Shown one piece after another: positions 56,740-64,000 of a stretch of DNA of 64,000 nt. A program made the translations under genes and the position numbers. Location: positions 62,001 through 126,000 of the forward strand of contig CAMYID010000013.1 of assembly GCA_947258435.1 (NCBI GenBank), read 5' to 3'. Numbering within the stretch: the first letter of the stretch is position 1; every line of letters starts with the position of its first letter. The notes below the pieces were generated by a model. The model worked only from the letters and a program-made list of their open reading frames with translations. It was not told where the DNA came from and did no database searches. This DNA is from an uncultured Alphaproteobacteria bacterium. Its GTDB lineage: Bacteria > Pseudomonadota > Alphaproteobacteria > UBA11222.

Positions 56740-58890
56740 TTATTGTCCTGTGGCTGTTTTGGAAGTGGCCGGGATGCCGGGATTTACCTCCATGACCCGC
56801 GCGGCGGGCAATGTCAGGGTGAGACAGGTGCCGACATTCAGCGTGCTGCTCAATTCCAGTTTACCCTGATGCTTCTCAAGCAGTGAATTGGACAGCGCCA
56901 GGCCCAGTCCAGTACCGGTTTCGTGGGTTGCGACACCAACGCTGGTGCGCGACTGGATGAATGGCTCAAGCACGCGGGGCAGATCCTCTTGTGCGATACC
57001 GATGCCGTTATCCGTCACTTGAATGACCAGATCGCCATCGGACGTAATCTGGCAATCAAAGTGGATTTCACCGCCTTCAGGGGTAAATTTCACGGCATTG
57101 CCGAGAATATTGATCAGAACCTGGGTGATCGCCCGCCGATCGCACCACAGGTAAATTTCATCGGGCAGGCTGGTATGGATTGCAATCTGCTTTGCTTTGG
57201 CCCGTTCGGAAATGATGCGGCATACCGTTTCTGCAATATCATTGATGGCGACTTTGTCTTCCAGCAGTTCGAACTTGCCCGCTTCGATTTTTGACAGATC
57301 AAGCACATCATTGATAAGCGCCAGCAGATGCGTTCCGCTATTGTGAATATCTTCAATGTACTCGGCATAGCGCGGTGAACCGATCTTGCCGAACAGCTCG
57401 TCCCGCATCACTTCTGAAAAGCCGATAACGGCATTCAGTGGTGTCCGGATTTCGTGGCTCATATGCGCCAGAAATCCCGATTTCGCGCGGTCGGCGGTTT
57501 CGGCCCGTTCCCGCGCCTGTTTCAGTTCTTCTTCATACAGAATGCGGTCGGTCACGTCGCGGGATACAGCAAAGATATGTTTGACCTTGCCGGTTTCGGG
57601 GTCACGTTCGGGATTGCTGGTTGTTTCGGTCCAGACCCAATGCCCGTCCGCATGCCGCACACGGTAGAGATGCGTAAAACCGGCAGGCCGGGCCTTCAGG
57701 CTGCCCTTGTTGAAATCGGCGAGCTGGGACAGGTCATCGGGATGTACAAAATTCTGTATTTTCTGACCAATGACGCTTTCGGGGTCATAGCCCAGCCGCG
57801 ACTGCAGTGATGGAGAGACATAGCGGCAGGTGCCGTCTGTATCGTACATCAGAATGATATCGTGGGCATGATCGGCAAAAAGGCGGAATTTTTCTTCGCT
57901 TTCGCGCAAGGCCTCCTCAGCCTCGCGGCGTGAGGTAATATCGACAAAAACACCAATAATGGATGGGGTGCTGTCATAAATCATCTGTGACGCGGAATAG
58001 AGGACCCAGAAGTCACTGCCATCCGCCCGCCGCAGATTGATTTCAAAATCTGCAATTCCCCCTTTATCGGCAAGCTCCTGCGCTAAGCGCGCCCGTTCTT
58101 CGGGGCGTTTGAAGAAATCGCTTGTCTTCGTGCCCGGCTCAACCGCTTCTTCTAGCCCCATTACTTTGACGGTGGATTTATTCATATAGAGCAGCTCGCC
58201 CGTGCTGCGCTTGCTGACAACGATCGGGATGGGAACTGCATCAAGCAGCGATTGCAGCCTCGCCCTGTCCTGTTCCAGTAATGTCTGCAATTCGGTCGAC
58301 AGGCCGCTTTCGGCCTTGCGCCGGGCGGATGTCGTAAGCGCCCTGCGGTAGCTTGAATCGACCATACGCAGAATACGCATGCCATAGCCCATAAAGATCG
58401 TCGCAATTGCGACGATCAGAAGATCTGAACTGTTGCCCTGAATAGTCATGGCCACCAGAATCGGCAATCCCGCCGGCAGAGCCGCCAGGTAAGTCAAGAT
58501 AGTGGAAGAAGCGTGCGACAGGCACCAGCCACCCACAGCAGCAATCAGCGCAATCAGCAGGACAGGCGCGGATTGCGTGTCCTGAAAGTGGAAAAGAACT
58601 ACCGATGCGACGCCCCAAACGCTGCCGTAAAGCAAGGCGCCAAACGGGATTAATCTCGGCCACAGGCGGTTACGCTCATTCTGTTTCGGATCGCGCCGGA
58701 AACGCCACAAAATGAAATTATTGATTTCAGCCGCAAGCAACACAGCCCCAAGACTTGTGAGCAGAACGGCTGTGGGAGTGTTGTGCCAGAAGGTGATGCC
58801 GAGCAGCATGACGATCAGCCAGTCCAGCCAATGACGGGTCATTGCGGTGGTCAGCTGGTTATACTCTGCCAATCCCGATGCGCTTTTCAT
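56740..58890 (-). CDS. Membrane sensor histidine kinase with two PAS domains, copy 2
   Basis: 716 residues, the same architecture as copy 1: about six N-terminal helices (residues ~20-180), two PAS domains, HisKA (HMSHEIRTPLNAVIGFSEVM, near residue 483) and HATPase (INILGNAVKFTPEGG, DNGIGIAQ, GTGLGLALSNSLLEKHQGK). The DIHNSGTHLLALINDVLDLSKIEAGKFELLEDK segment is nearly identical in the two copies, whereas the membrane regions have diverged strongly. Tandem duplication followed by sensor divergence is the simple reading. It is divergent from the valine-catabolic operon. Confidence 0.93.
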   Translation of the reverse strand: MKSASGLAEYNQLTTAMTRHWLDWLIVMLLGITFWHNTPTAVLLTSLGAVLLAAEINNFILWRFRRDPKQNERNRLWPRLIPFGALLYGSVWGVASVVLFHFQDTQSAPVLLIALIAAVGGWCLSHASSTILTYLAALPAGLPILVAMTIQGNSSDLLIVAIATIFMGYGMRILRMVDSSYRRALTTSARRKAESGLSTELQTLLEQDRARLQSLLDAVPIPIVVSKRSTGELLYMNKSTVKVMGLEEAVEPGTKTSDFFKRPEERARLAQELADKGGIADFEINLRRADGSDFWVLYSASQMIYDSTPSIIGVFVDITSRREAEEALRESEEKFRLFADHAHDIILMYDTDGTCRYVSPSLQSRLGYDPESVIGQKIQNFVHPDDLSQLADFNKGSLKARPAGFTHLYRVRHADGHWVWTETTSNPERDPETGKVKHIFAVSRDVTDRILYEEELKQARERAETADRAKSGFLAHMSHEIRTPLNAVIGFSEVMRDELFGKIGSPRYAEYIEDIHNSGTHLLALINDVLDLSKIEAGKFELLEDKVAINDIAETVCRIISERAKAKQIAIHTSLPDEIYLWCDRRAITQVLINILGNAVKFTPEGGEIHFDCQITSDGDLVIQVTDNGIGIAQEDLPRVLEPFIQSRTSVGVATHETGTGLGLALSNSLLEKHQGKLELSSTLNVGTCLTLTLPAARVMEVNPGIPATSKTATGQ

Positions 58891-59266
58891 TTCGCTAAAT
58901 TACAACTTGTTTCTTCGGGCAATATTTGCGGCACCGTCAGTGCCCGGCAAAAATTGAAGACGCCATTCGAATCTGTGACTGCACAACAAAATCAACCCTG
59001 TTAATTATTATCATTAATCTTGTTATGCGCATTTCTATTGTTCCATCCCCGCGACAGGAAGCCCCCTCCATTTAAAGCTTACTGGAACCGTTTTATTATT
59101 GCCAATAATATAATGCTGGCCTTGTTAACAAATGATTATAGAATACTTGTTCTTTGCCCTGCGTTGGATTGTCGCTACTGTCAATGAGGGGTGTGAATAC
59201 AGTTTGAATTGACAGTCTGGGTGCGCTTTTTTATCACCTGCGGGCAGACTGCAGGATGAACATATC
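58891..59266. promoter_or_regulatory. Divergent regulatory region with several inverted repeats (HK copy 2 / acyl-CoA dehydrogenase operon)
   Basis: 376 bp, AT-rich, no coding potential. It contains a perfect 17-bp palindrome TATTATTGCCAATAATA (59094-59110); a separated perfect repeat ACTGTCAAT (59177-59185) with ATTGACAGT (59208-59216), 22 bp between arms; and TTAAT-N7-ATTAA (59001-59017). TTGACA at 59209-59214 overlaps the right arm and could be a -35 with TTATCA at 59231. The repeats are likely operators for the catabolic operon, but the regulator is not identifiable. Confidence 0.55.
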
Positions 59267-60406
59267 ATGGATTTTGAACTTTCCCCGGACCAAATTGCTT
59301 TTCGCGATGTCGCTGCGGCATTTGCGCGCGACAAACTCGCGCCTCACGCGGCGGACTGGGATGAAAGTTCATATTTTCCGGTCGCGGTGCTGCGTGAGGC
59401 CGCAGCGCTTGGCTTTGCGGGAATTTATGTCCGTGAGGATGTAGGGGGTAGCGCGCTCGGGCGGCTTGAATCCACACTGATTTTTGAGAGCCTTTCGGCG
59501 GGGTGCACAGCGACGGCCGCGTTTCTGTCGATCCATAATATGGCGGCCGCGATGATCGACCGGTTCGGTGATGCGGTGCAAAGGCAGCGTTGGCTGCCGC
59601 AGCTTTGCCAGATGGATCTGATCGCAAGCTACTGTCTGACGGAACCGGGTGCGGGTTCGGATGCGGCTGCTCTTGCCACCCGTGCGGAACGTGATGGTGA
59701 TTATTATGTGCTGAATGGCGGCAAGGCCTTCATCTCGGGGGCCGGCACCTCCGATCTTTATGTCTGCATGGTCCGAACGGGCGGGGAAGGGCCGTCGGGT
59801 ATTTCCTGTCTTGTCGTTGAAAAAGACACACCGGGCCTTGGTTTCGGAAACCAGGAGCGTAAGCTTGGCTGGCGCAGTCAGCCCACAGCGATGGTGCTGT
59901 TCGATAATTGCCGCGTACCGGTGGCAAACCGGCTGGGCGGCGAGGGGGACGGTTTCAAGATCGCCATGCAGGGGCTGGATGGGGGACGGTTAAATATCGC
60001 AGCCTGTTCGCTTGGCGTTGCCGATGCCTGTATTGGCCTGGCCACGCAATATATGCAGGAACGCCGTCAATTCGGAAAGCCGCTGGCCGATTTCCAGGCC
60101 TTGCGTTTTAAGCTCGCCGATATGGCGACCGAGCTTGAAGCCGCAAGGCTATTGCTGCGTAGCGCCGCCATAAAGGTGGATGCGCGGGCCGCCGATGCAA
60201 CCAAATTCGCGGCCATGGCAAAACGTTTTGCAACCGATGCAGGCTTTCAGATCGTTAATGAGGCACTGCAGATTCACGGTGGCTATGGTTACCTTCGGGA
60301 TTTCCCGTTCGAGCGGCATTTGCGCGATCTGCGTGTGCATCAGATCCTGGAAGGCACCAATGAAGTCATGCGGGTCATTATCAGCCGCGAATTGTTTCGT
60401 GAATAA
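59267..60406 (+). CDS. Acyl-CoA dehydrogenase (isobutyryl-CoA dehydrogenase-like)
   Basis: 379 residues, flavoprotein. MDFELSPDQIAFRDVAAAFARDKLAPHAADWDE start, YCLTEPGAGSDAA FAD/substrate loop, and the catalytic glutamate near residue 362 in HQILEGTNEVMRVIISREL; QIHGGYGYLRDFPFERHLRD is typical. It forms 2-enoyl-CoA and passes electrons to ETF. The following genes make isobutyryl-CoA, to methacrylyl-CoA, the likely reaction in valine breakdown. GCAGGATGAAC precedes the ATG. First gene of a three-gene operon. Confidence 0.92.
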   Translation: MDFELSPDQIAFRDVAAAFARDKLAPHAADWDESSYFPVAVLREAAALGFAGIYVREDVGGSALGRLESTLIFESLSAGCTATAAFLSIHNMAAAMIDRFGDAVQRQRWLPQLCQMDLIASYCLTEPGAGSDAAALATRAERDGDYYVLNGGKAFISGAGTSDLYVCMVRTGGEGPSGISCLVVEKDTPGLGFGNQERKLGWRSQPTAMVLFDNCRVPVANRLGGEGDGFKIAMQGLDGGRLNIAACSLGVADACIGLATQYMQERRQFGKPLADFQALRFKLADMATELEAARLLLRSAAIKVDARAADATKFAAMAKRFATDAGFQIVNEALQIHGGYGYLRDFPFERHLRDLRVHQILEGTNEVMRVIISRELFRE

Positions 60407-60420
60407 GGAGTAGAGTGGCA

Positions 60421-61521
60421 ATGGCGCGCGAAATACCGGCAAATTCCGGCGTCGATATTGTGGTGGAAGGTCGTTGCGGGGTGATTACCCTGAACAGACC
60501 CGAAGCGCTCAACGCACTGACGCTTGAGATGTGCCACGCGATAGAGGCGGCATTGCTGGACTGGCGCGACGACCCCGGGGTAAAAGCCGTCATCATTCGT
60601 GGCGCGGGCCGTGCCTTCTGCGCCGGCGGCGATATTCGCAGCCTTTATGATAGCGGTCTGGCCGGCGAAGATTATCCTTACCGCTTCTATCACGATGAAT
60701 ATCGCCTCAATGCCCTCATTCATCATTATCCGAAACCCTATATCGCGCTGCTGAACGGGATTGTTATGGGGGGCGGGGTCGGTGTCTCGGTTCATGGCAG
60801 TCACAGGCTGGCGACCGAGAATATCCGCTTTGCGATGCCCGAAACCGGTATTGGCCTGTTCCCCGATGTCGGAGGGTCATATTTTCTTTCCCGCTGTCCG
60901 GGGGAGACAGGCGTGTTTCTTGCGCTGACGGGCACACGGATCGGCGCTGCCGACGCGGTTTACACCGGTATTGCGACAGACTTTGTCCCCGCAGACCGGC
61001 TTGATGCGCTTTATGATGCCTTTGTCACGGACGATTTTACTGAAGATGCCGCGATCGATGTGGTGAACCGGCTCATTACCCGGTTTGCCGAGCCTTGTCC
61101 CGACGCGCCGCAGCTTGCTGCGGAAGGCGACCGTATCGACAGCGTTTTTTCGGGCGAGTCCGTTGATATTATTCTGGATACGCTCGCGCAGGAGACGGAC
61201 GAGTGGGCGGAAACGACCCGGCAGACCATCCTGTCAAAATCCCCCACCAGCAGCAAAGTCGCATTCCGGCAGATCCGCAATGGGGCGGAGCGGGATTTCG
61301 ATCAATGTATGCAGATGGAATACCGCATCGCGTGCCGCTTTATCGCCGGCAAGGATTTTTATGAAGGGGTGCGGGCGACCGTGATCGACAAGGATCAGAA
61401 GCCGCACTGGCAGCCAGACCGGCTTGCAGATGTGACAGAGGCGGCGGTCGATGCCTATTTCGCGCCGCTTGGGGAAAAGGAGTTGACGCTTGGCCCCGAG
61501 GGCAGGATATCCGGTCAATAA
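60421..61521 (+). CDS. 3-hydroxyisobutyryl-CoA hydrolase (HIBCH-like crotonase)
   Basis: 366 residues from ATG 60421 (AGGAG nine bases upstream; a GTG at 60415 is too close). Longer than plain enoyl-CoA hydratases and with the HIBCH pattern: GRAFCAGGDIRSLYDSG, YIALLNGIVMGGGVGVSVHGSHRLATENIRFAMPETGIGLFPDVGGSYFLS, and the C-terminal MQMEYRIACRFIAGKDFYEGVRATVIDKDQKPHWQP with GVRA and DKD-x-PxW. It hydrolyses 3-hydroxyisobutyryl-CoA to the free acid. It lies 14 bp after the acyl-CoA dehydrogenase. Confidence 0.93.
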   Translation: MAREIPANSGVDIVVEGRCGVITLNRPEALNALTLEMCHAIEAALLDWRDDPGVKAVIIRGAGRAFCAGGDIRSLYDSGLAGEDYPYRFYHDEYRLNALIHHYPKPYIALLNGIVMGGGVGVSVHGSHRLATENIRFAMPETGIGLFPDVGGSYFLSRCPGETGVFLALTGTRIGAADAVYTGIATDFVPADRLDALYDAFVTDDFTEDAAIDVVNRLITRFAEPCPDAPQLAAEGDRIDSVFSGESVDIILDTLAQETDEWAETTRQTILSKSPTSSKVAFRQIRNGAERDFDQCMQMEYRIACRFIAGKDFYEGVRATVIDKDQKPHWQPDRLADVTEAAVDAYFAPLGEKELTLGPEGRISGQ

Positions 61522-61550
61522 GAAAATACAGCTTCAGGGAAGGCAGGGCC

Positions 61551-62441
61551 ATGGCAATAATCGGTTTTATCGGCTTGGGTAATATGGGACGGCCCATGGT
61601 CAGGAACCTGCTGAAGGCAGGATACAGAGTCCGGGCGTTCGATTTATCGACAACGGCATGCGAGCAGGCCGCCGCTGACGGCGCGGAAATCGCAGACAAT
61701 CTCGCCGCCGCCGTCACCGGTGCGGATGCCGTTATCACCATGTTGCCCGCCGGTGCGCATGTGCGCAGCGTTTATCTGGGAGAAGAGGGGGTGCTGACGA
61801 GCGGCGCAGGCAATGCACTGCTTATCGATTGTTCGACAATTGATGTGGAAACGGCGCGGGAAGTGCAACGGGCGGCCGCCGACAAGGGGGCGCAAATGGT
61901 CGATGCACCCGTTTCGGGCGGCGTTGGCGGCGCGGAAGCGGGCCAGTTGACGATCATGGTCGGTGGTGAGGATACAGCCGTTGAACGGGCGCGGCCGTTT
62001 CTTGAACCTGTCTCGCGATTGATTGTGCATGCGGGTGGCCCGGGCAACGGGCAGGCGGCAAAGGCGTGCAACAACATGCTGCTTGGCATCACGATGATCG
62101 GCGCGTGTGAAGCATTTGTGCTGGGCGAAAAGCTTGGCCTTGATCATGAAAAACTGTTTGAGGTCACCGCGAATGCTTCGGGGCAATGCTGGTCGATTTC
62201 AAGCTATTGTCCCGTAGCCGGGCCCGTGCCTGGCTCACCGGCGAATAATGACTATAAAGCGGGCTTTACCGCCGCGATGATGCTGAAAGACCTCCGTCTT
62301 GCGCAGGAGGCAGCGCAGCATAATGATGCGGCTACCCCGCTGGGCGCTCAGGCGCAGGCGATCTACAGCATGTTCAATGCCGCAGGCAATGGGGATCTTG
62401 ATTTTTCAGCGATTATCCGCTTTTTGCGGGGCGGTGGCTGA
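61551..62441 (+). CDS. mmsB: 3-hydroxyisobutyrate dehydrogenase
   Basis: 296 residues. Rossmann loop IGFIGLGNMGRPM, DAPVSGGVGGAEAG signature, catalytic lysine in GQAAKACNNMLLGI (about 170), and a C-terminal KDLRLAQEAA. Its position after an isobutyryl-CoA-type dehydrogenase and HIBCH makes 3-hydroxyisobutyrate to methylmalonate semialdehyde the likely reaction. AGGGAAGGCAGGGCC precedes the ATG. The methylmalonate semialdehyde dehydrogenase (mmsA) and methacrylyl-CoA hydratase are not in the operon. Confidence 0.92.
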   Translation: MAIIGFIGLGNMGRPMVRNLLKAGYRVRAFDLSTTACEQAAADGAEIADNLAAAVTGADAVITMLPAGAHVRSVYLGEEGVLTSGAGNALLIDCSTIDVETAREVQRAAADKGAQMVDAPVSGGVGGAEAGQLTIMVGGEDTAVERARPFLEPVSRLIVHAGGPGNGQAAKACNNMLLGITMIGACEAFVLGEKLGLDHEKLFEVTANASGQCWSISSYCPVAGPVPGSPANNDYKAGFTAAMMLKDLRLAQEAAQHNDAATPLGAQAQAIYSMFNAAGNGDLDFSAIIRFLRGGG

Positions 62442-62505
62442 CTGGGGCAGGGCACCTGTCACCCGCGGGTCCGGTTGCATCCATGCGAAGCGCAATCACA
62501 CGGCA

Positions 62506-63114
62506 TCAGCCGTCATCGGATGGCGTGGGCGAGGTGCCGCCGCCGATATTGATGAACCGGAAATTCTCGATACGGTAAAAGGCGGTTGCAAGTATCGGCT
62601 GTGGCCAGCCTTGATCCTCTTGCTCGGCAACAGCTAGGGCACCGAACAGAATGGTTGTCTGGCCCGTTCCCATCCGCACCGGAAACAGCGACAGCTCCGA
62701 TTGCAGACTTCTGCCATCTGTATAAAGATCATCAGAGCGGATGATGACGCCGCAGGGATGCTGTGCGGCGGCGTCGAGTAATTCACGCACCTTGTTGCGA
62801 CTTTGCGGCGCCGCCTGCGCCAGAAAACGCCTGCCGGTCGGTTCAAACCCCCAAAGTTCGGTTATGCCCGTACCGCTGAGCCGGACGGTGAAATGGCCGG
62901 TTTCATCACGTTCGAGCATGATAATCTGTGGCAGAATCGACCGCAAATTGCGCGGATTGATGGCATTTCTGTCCGGCAATAAGCCGGTTTTCTTCAGATT
63001 GAACCAGTAGTTGGAGATTTGCTCAGTGATGCTGAACAATTGCGGCGACTGCGCCGAGCGCCTGAATTGTTCGATCGCCTGTTGTCTGCGGCCGAGCGTT
63101 TCCTTTTCAATCAT
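62506..63114 (-). CDS. PAS_5-type domain protein
   Basis: 202 residues, soluble. It matches the alphaproteobacterial PAS_5 group: ISNYWFNLKKTGLLPDRNAINPRNLRSILPQIIMLERDETGHFTVRLSGTGI, then ELWGFEPTGRRFL and a C-terminal strand-rich half. There is no output domain, so it may sense a ligand and act through a partner, or be a small-molecule-binding regulator. It is divergent from ldtR across 388 bp, and convergent with mmsB. Confidence 0.85.
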   Translation of the reverse strand: MIEKETLGRRQQAIEQFRRSAQSPQLFSITEQISNYWFNLKKTGLLPDRNAINPRNLRSILPQIIMLERDETGHFTVRLSGTGITELWGFEPTGRRFLAQAAPQSRNKVRELLDAAAQHPCGVIIRSDDLYTDGRSLQSELSLFPVRMGTGQTTILFGALAVAEQEDQGWPQPILATAFYRIENFRFINIGGGTSPTPSDDG

Positions 63115-63502
63115 CTAATGCTCATCGACTGTGTCTGACTGCTGGTGACGGCATCGCTTCCGGGCCGGGTTTGAACATCACTTAAATACATAACTTCAGA
63201 TATTTGTCTTTATCAGATAGTTACAAGCGCATGTAAAACACGATCAATCGGCATGAATAGTGACATTCACTACAGGTTGAGAGAAATGCAGTAAGGCTAA
63301 AGGCTGAAGAATGGTTGTTTCTTAATGCTATGTTATTAATAGGGGAGATATTATCCCGGAAAATCCGGAATTTTTTGAAGGGTGCCACTTTATTACCTTA
63401 TTTGCAGAATAGGGAAAATAGTAACAGGTGAAAATTCTCAAAGATAATCCAAATGGTTAGTTAATTTTGATTATCGACGAAGACGGAATCTACGCTGTTG
63501 TT
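63115..63502. promoter_or_regulatory. AT-rich intergenic region with a palindrome and an orphan terminator-like hairpin
   Basis: 388 bp between divergent genes. TAGTGA-CAT-TCACTA at 63258-63272 is a perfect 15-bp palindrome (6-bp arms), a likely operator. CCGGA-AAA-TCCGG followed by AATTTTTTG (63356-63377) looks like a small intrinsic terminator, although no gene lies upstream on the plus strand; it may end a short non-coding transcript or be fortuitous. Confidence 0.45.
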
Positions 63503-64000
63503 ATGAATAGCCCAGATGCAGAAGAAACAGGTATGGCGCAGCCAGATAATCGCGAACAGCAGATAATCTTCGAATTCGGCGAGTTGTTGTCGATCATCGA
63601 ACGGTTGCATCGGCGTTTGCTTGATGTATTGAAAGCCGAGCTTGATCGTAGATTTCCCGCAAAGCTCAACGCGGTGCAGGCATTATTGCTTTACAATATC
63701 GGTGATTCAGTCATGACCGCCGGGGAGCTTCGCTCCCGTGGCCATTATCTGGGGTCAAATGTTTCCTACAATCTGAAGAAGCTGGTTAATCAGGGGTTTA
63801 TTCACTATTCCCGCTCGCTTGAGGATCGCCGCTCTGTCACCGTCAGGTTGACCGATGAGGGCCATCATGTCCGGCAGATGGTTGAGCAGATTTTATTGGC
63901 GCAATGCCGGACGCTGGAGGCGGAGCGTTGGCTGGGCGTGGGCGATCTTAACCAGGTCAATGAAGTCCTGCATACGCTCGAACGGTTCTGGGCTGCGCGA
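63503..64000 (+). CDS. ldtR: LdtR-like MarR-family transcriptional regulator (5' part)
   Basis: The gene runs off the right edge; 166 residues are visible. MarR winged-helix fold: IIERLHRRLLDVLKAELDRRFPAKLNAVQALLLYNIGDSVMTAGELRSRGHYLGSNVSYNLKKLVNQGFIHYSRSLEDRRSVTVRLTDEG. The AVQALLL-NIGD-TAGELRSRG-YLGSNVSYNLKKLV core is characteristic of LdtR, the alphaproteobacterial regulator of L,D-transpeptidase and cell-wall stress genes. ATG 63503 is chosen as start without a strong ribosome-binding site; a TTG at 63467 and an ATG at 63533 are alternatives. Confidence 0.85.
   Translation, partial: MNSPDAEETGMAQPDNREQQIIFEFGELLSIIERLHRRLLDVLKAELDRRFPAKLNAVQALLLYNIGDSVMTAGELRSRGHYLGSNVSYNLKKLVNQGFIHYSRSLEDRRSVTVRLTDEGHHVRQMVEQILLAQCRTLEAERWLGVGDLNQVNEVLHTLERFWAAR

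Overview
The window is a gene-dense stretch of an alphaproteobacterial chromosome of moderately high GC, probably from a free-living aerobe. The evidence for that lineage is an iscR-desulfurase-sufBCDS-sufT-sufA operon in the usual alphaproteobacterial order, a recA promoter with two near-matches to the GAAC-N7-GAAC LexA box, a HemB of the Asp-rich (non-zinc) type, histidine kinases whose dimerisation domains look like the DivJ/PleC/PdhS group, and an LdtR-like MarR regulator at the right edge. I cannot fix the genus. No tRNA, rRNA, insertion sequence, prophage or CRISPR array was seen.

Layout. 1-21.7 kb is rich in CoA-thioester and small-molecule catabolism: two acyl-CoA ligases, a thiolase-like protein lacking its nucleophilic cysteine with a DUF35/OB-fold partner, two carboxymuconolactone-decarboxylase-like paralogues (one translationally coupled to an alpha/beta hydrolase), an enoyl-CoA hydratase, a MaoC hydratase, an SDR, a class III CoA-transferase, a PhyH dioxygenase and a sorbosone dehydrogenase-cytochrome c fusion. 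These are interspersed with glpD, polA, msrB and an unrecognised 574-residue protein. 21.8-25 kb holds tyrS/anmK. 25-33.1 kb is the SUF iron-sulfur operon with IscR at its head and a TfoX-N protein at its tail. 33.1-35 kb is a cytochrome b561-YceI-YceI cassette. 35-44.7 kb contains a PaaG-like crotonase, a diguanylate cyclase, an aldehyde dehydrogenase, recA-alaS, a cyclic-nucleotide-regulated K+ channel and a one-repeat Sel1 protein. 44.8-48.4 kb holds an RDD protein, motB, a flavin reductase and threonine dehydratase.

48.6-51.0 kb is the most unusual locus: exbB-exbD-exbD plus a TonB-like protein. The second ExbD has Asn where the essential proton-carrying Asp should be. ExbB has Ile at the usual glutamate. 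The TonB-like protein keeps the SxxxH transmembrane motif and a Pro/Glu/Lys-rich linker but ends in a four-cysteine domain that is not a TonB C-terminal domain. I regard this as a candidate undescribed energy-transducing system.

51-54.1 kb carries a beta-hydroxyacid dehydrogenase, an ornithine-type decarboxylase and hemB. 54.3-58.9 kb has two tandem paralogous PAS-PAS histidine kinases. 59.3-62.4 kb is a valine-degradation-type operon (acyl-CoA dehydrogenase, HIBYL-CoA hydrolase, 3-hydroxyisobutyrate dehydrogenase) preceded by a region with several inverted repeats. The window ends with a PAS_5-type protein and the first part of an ldtR-like gene.
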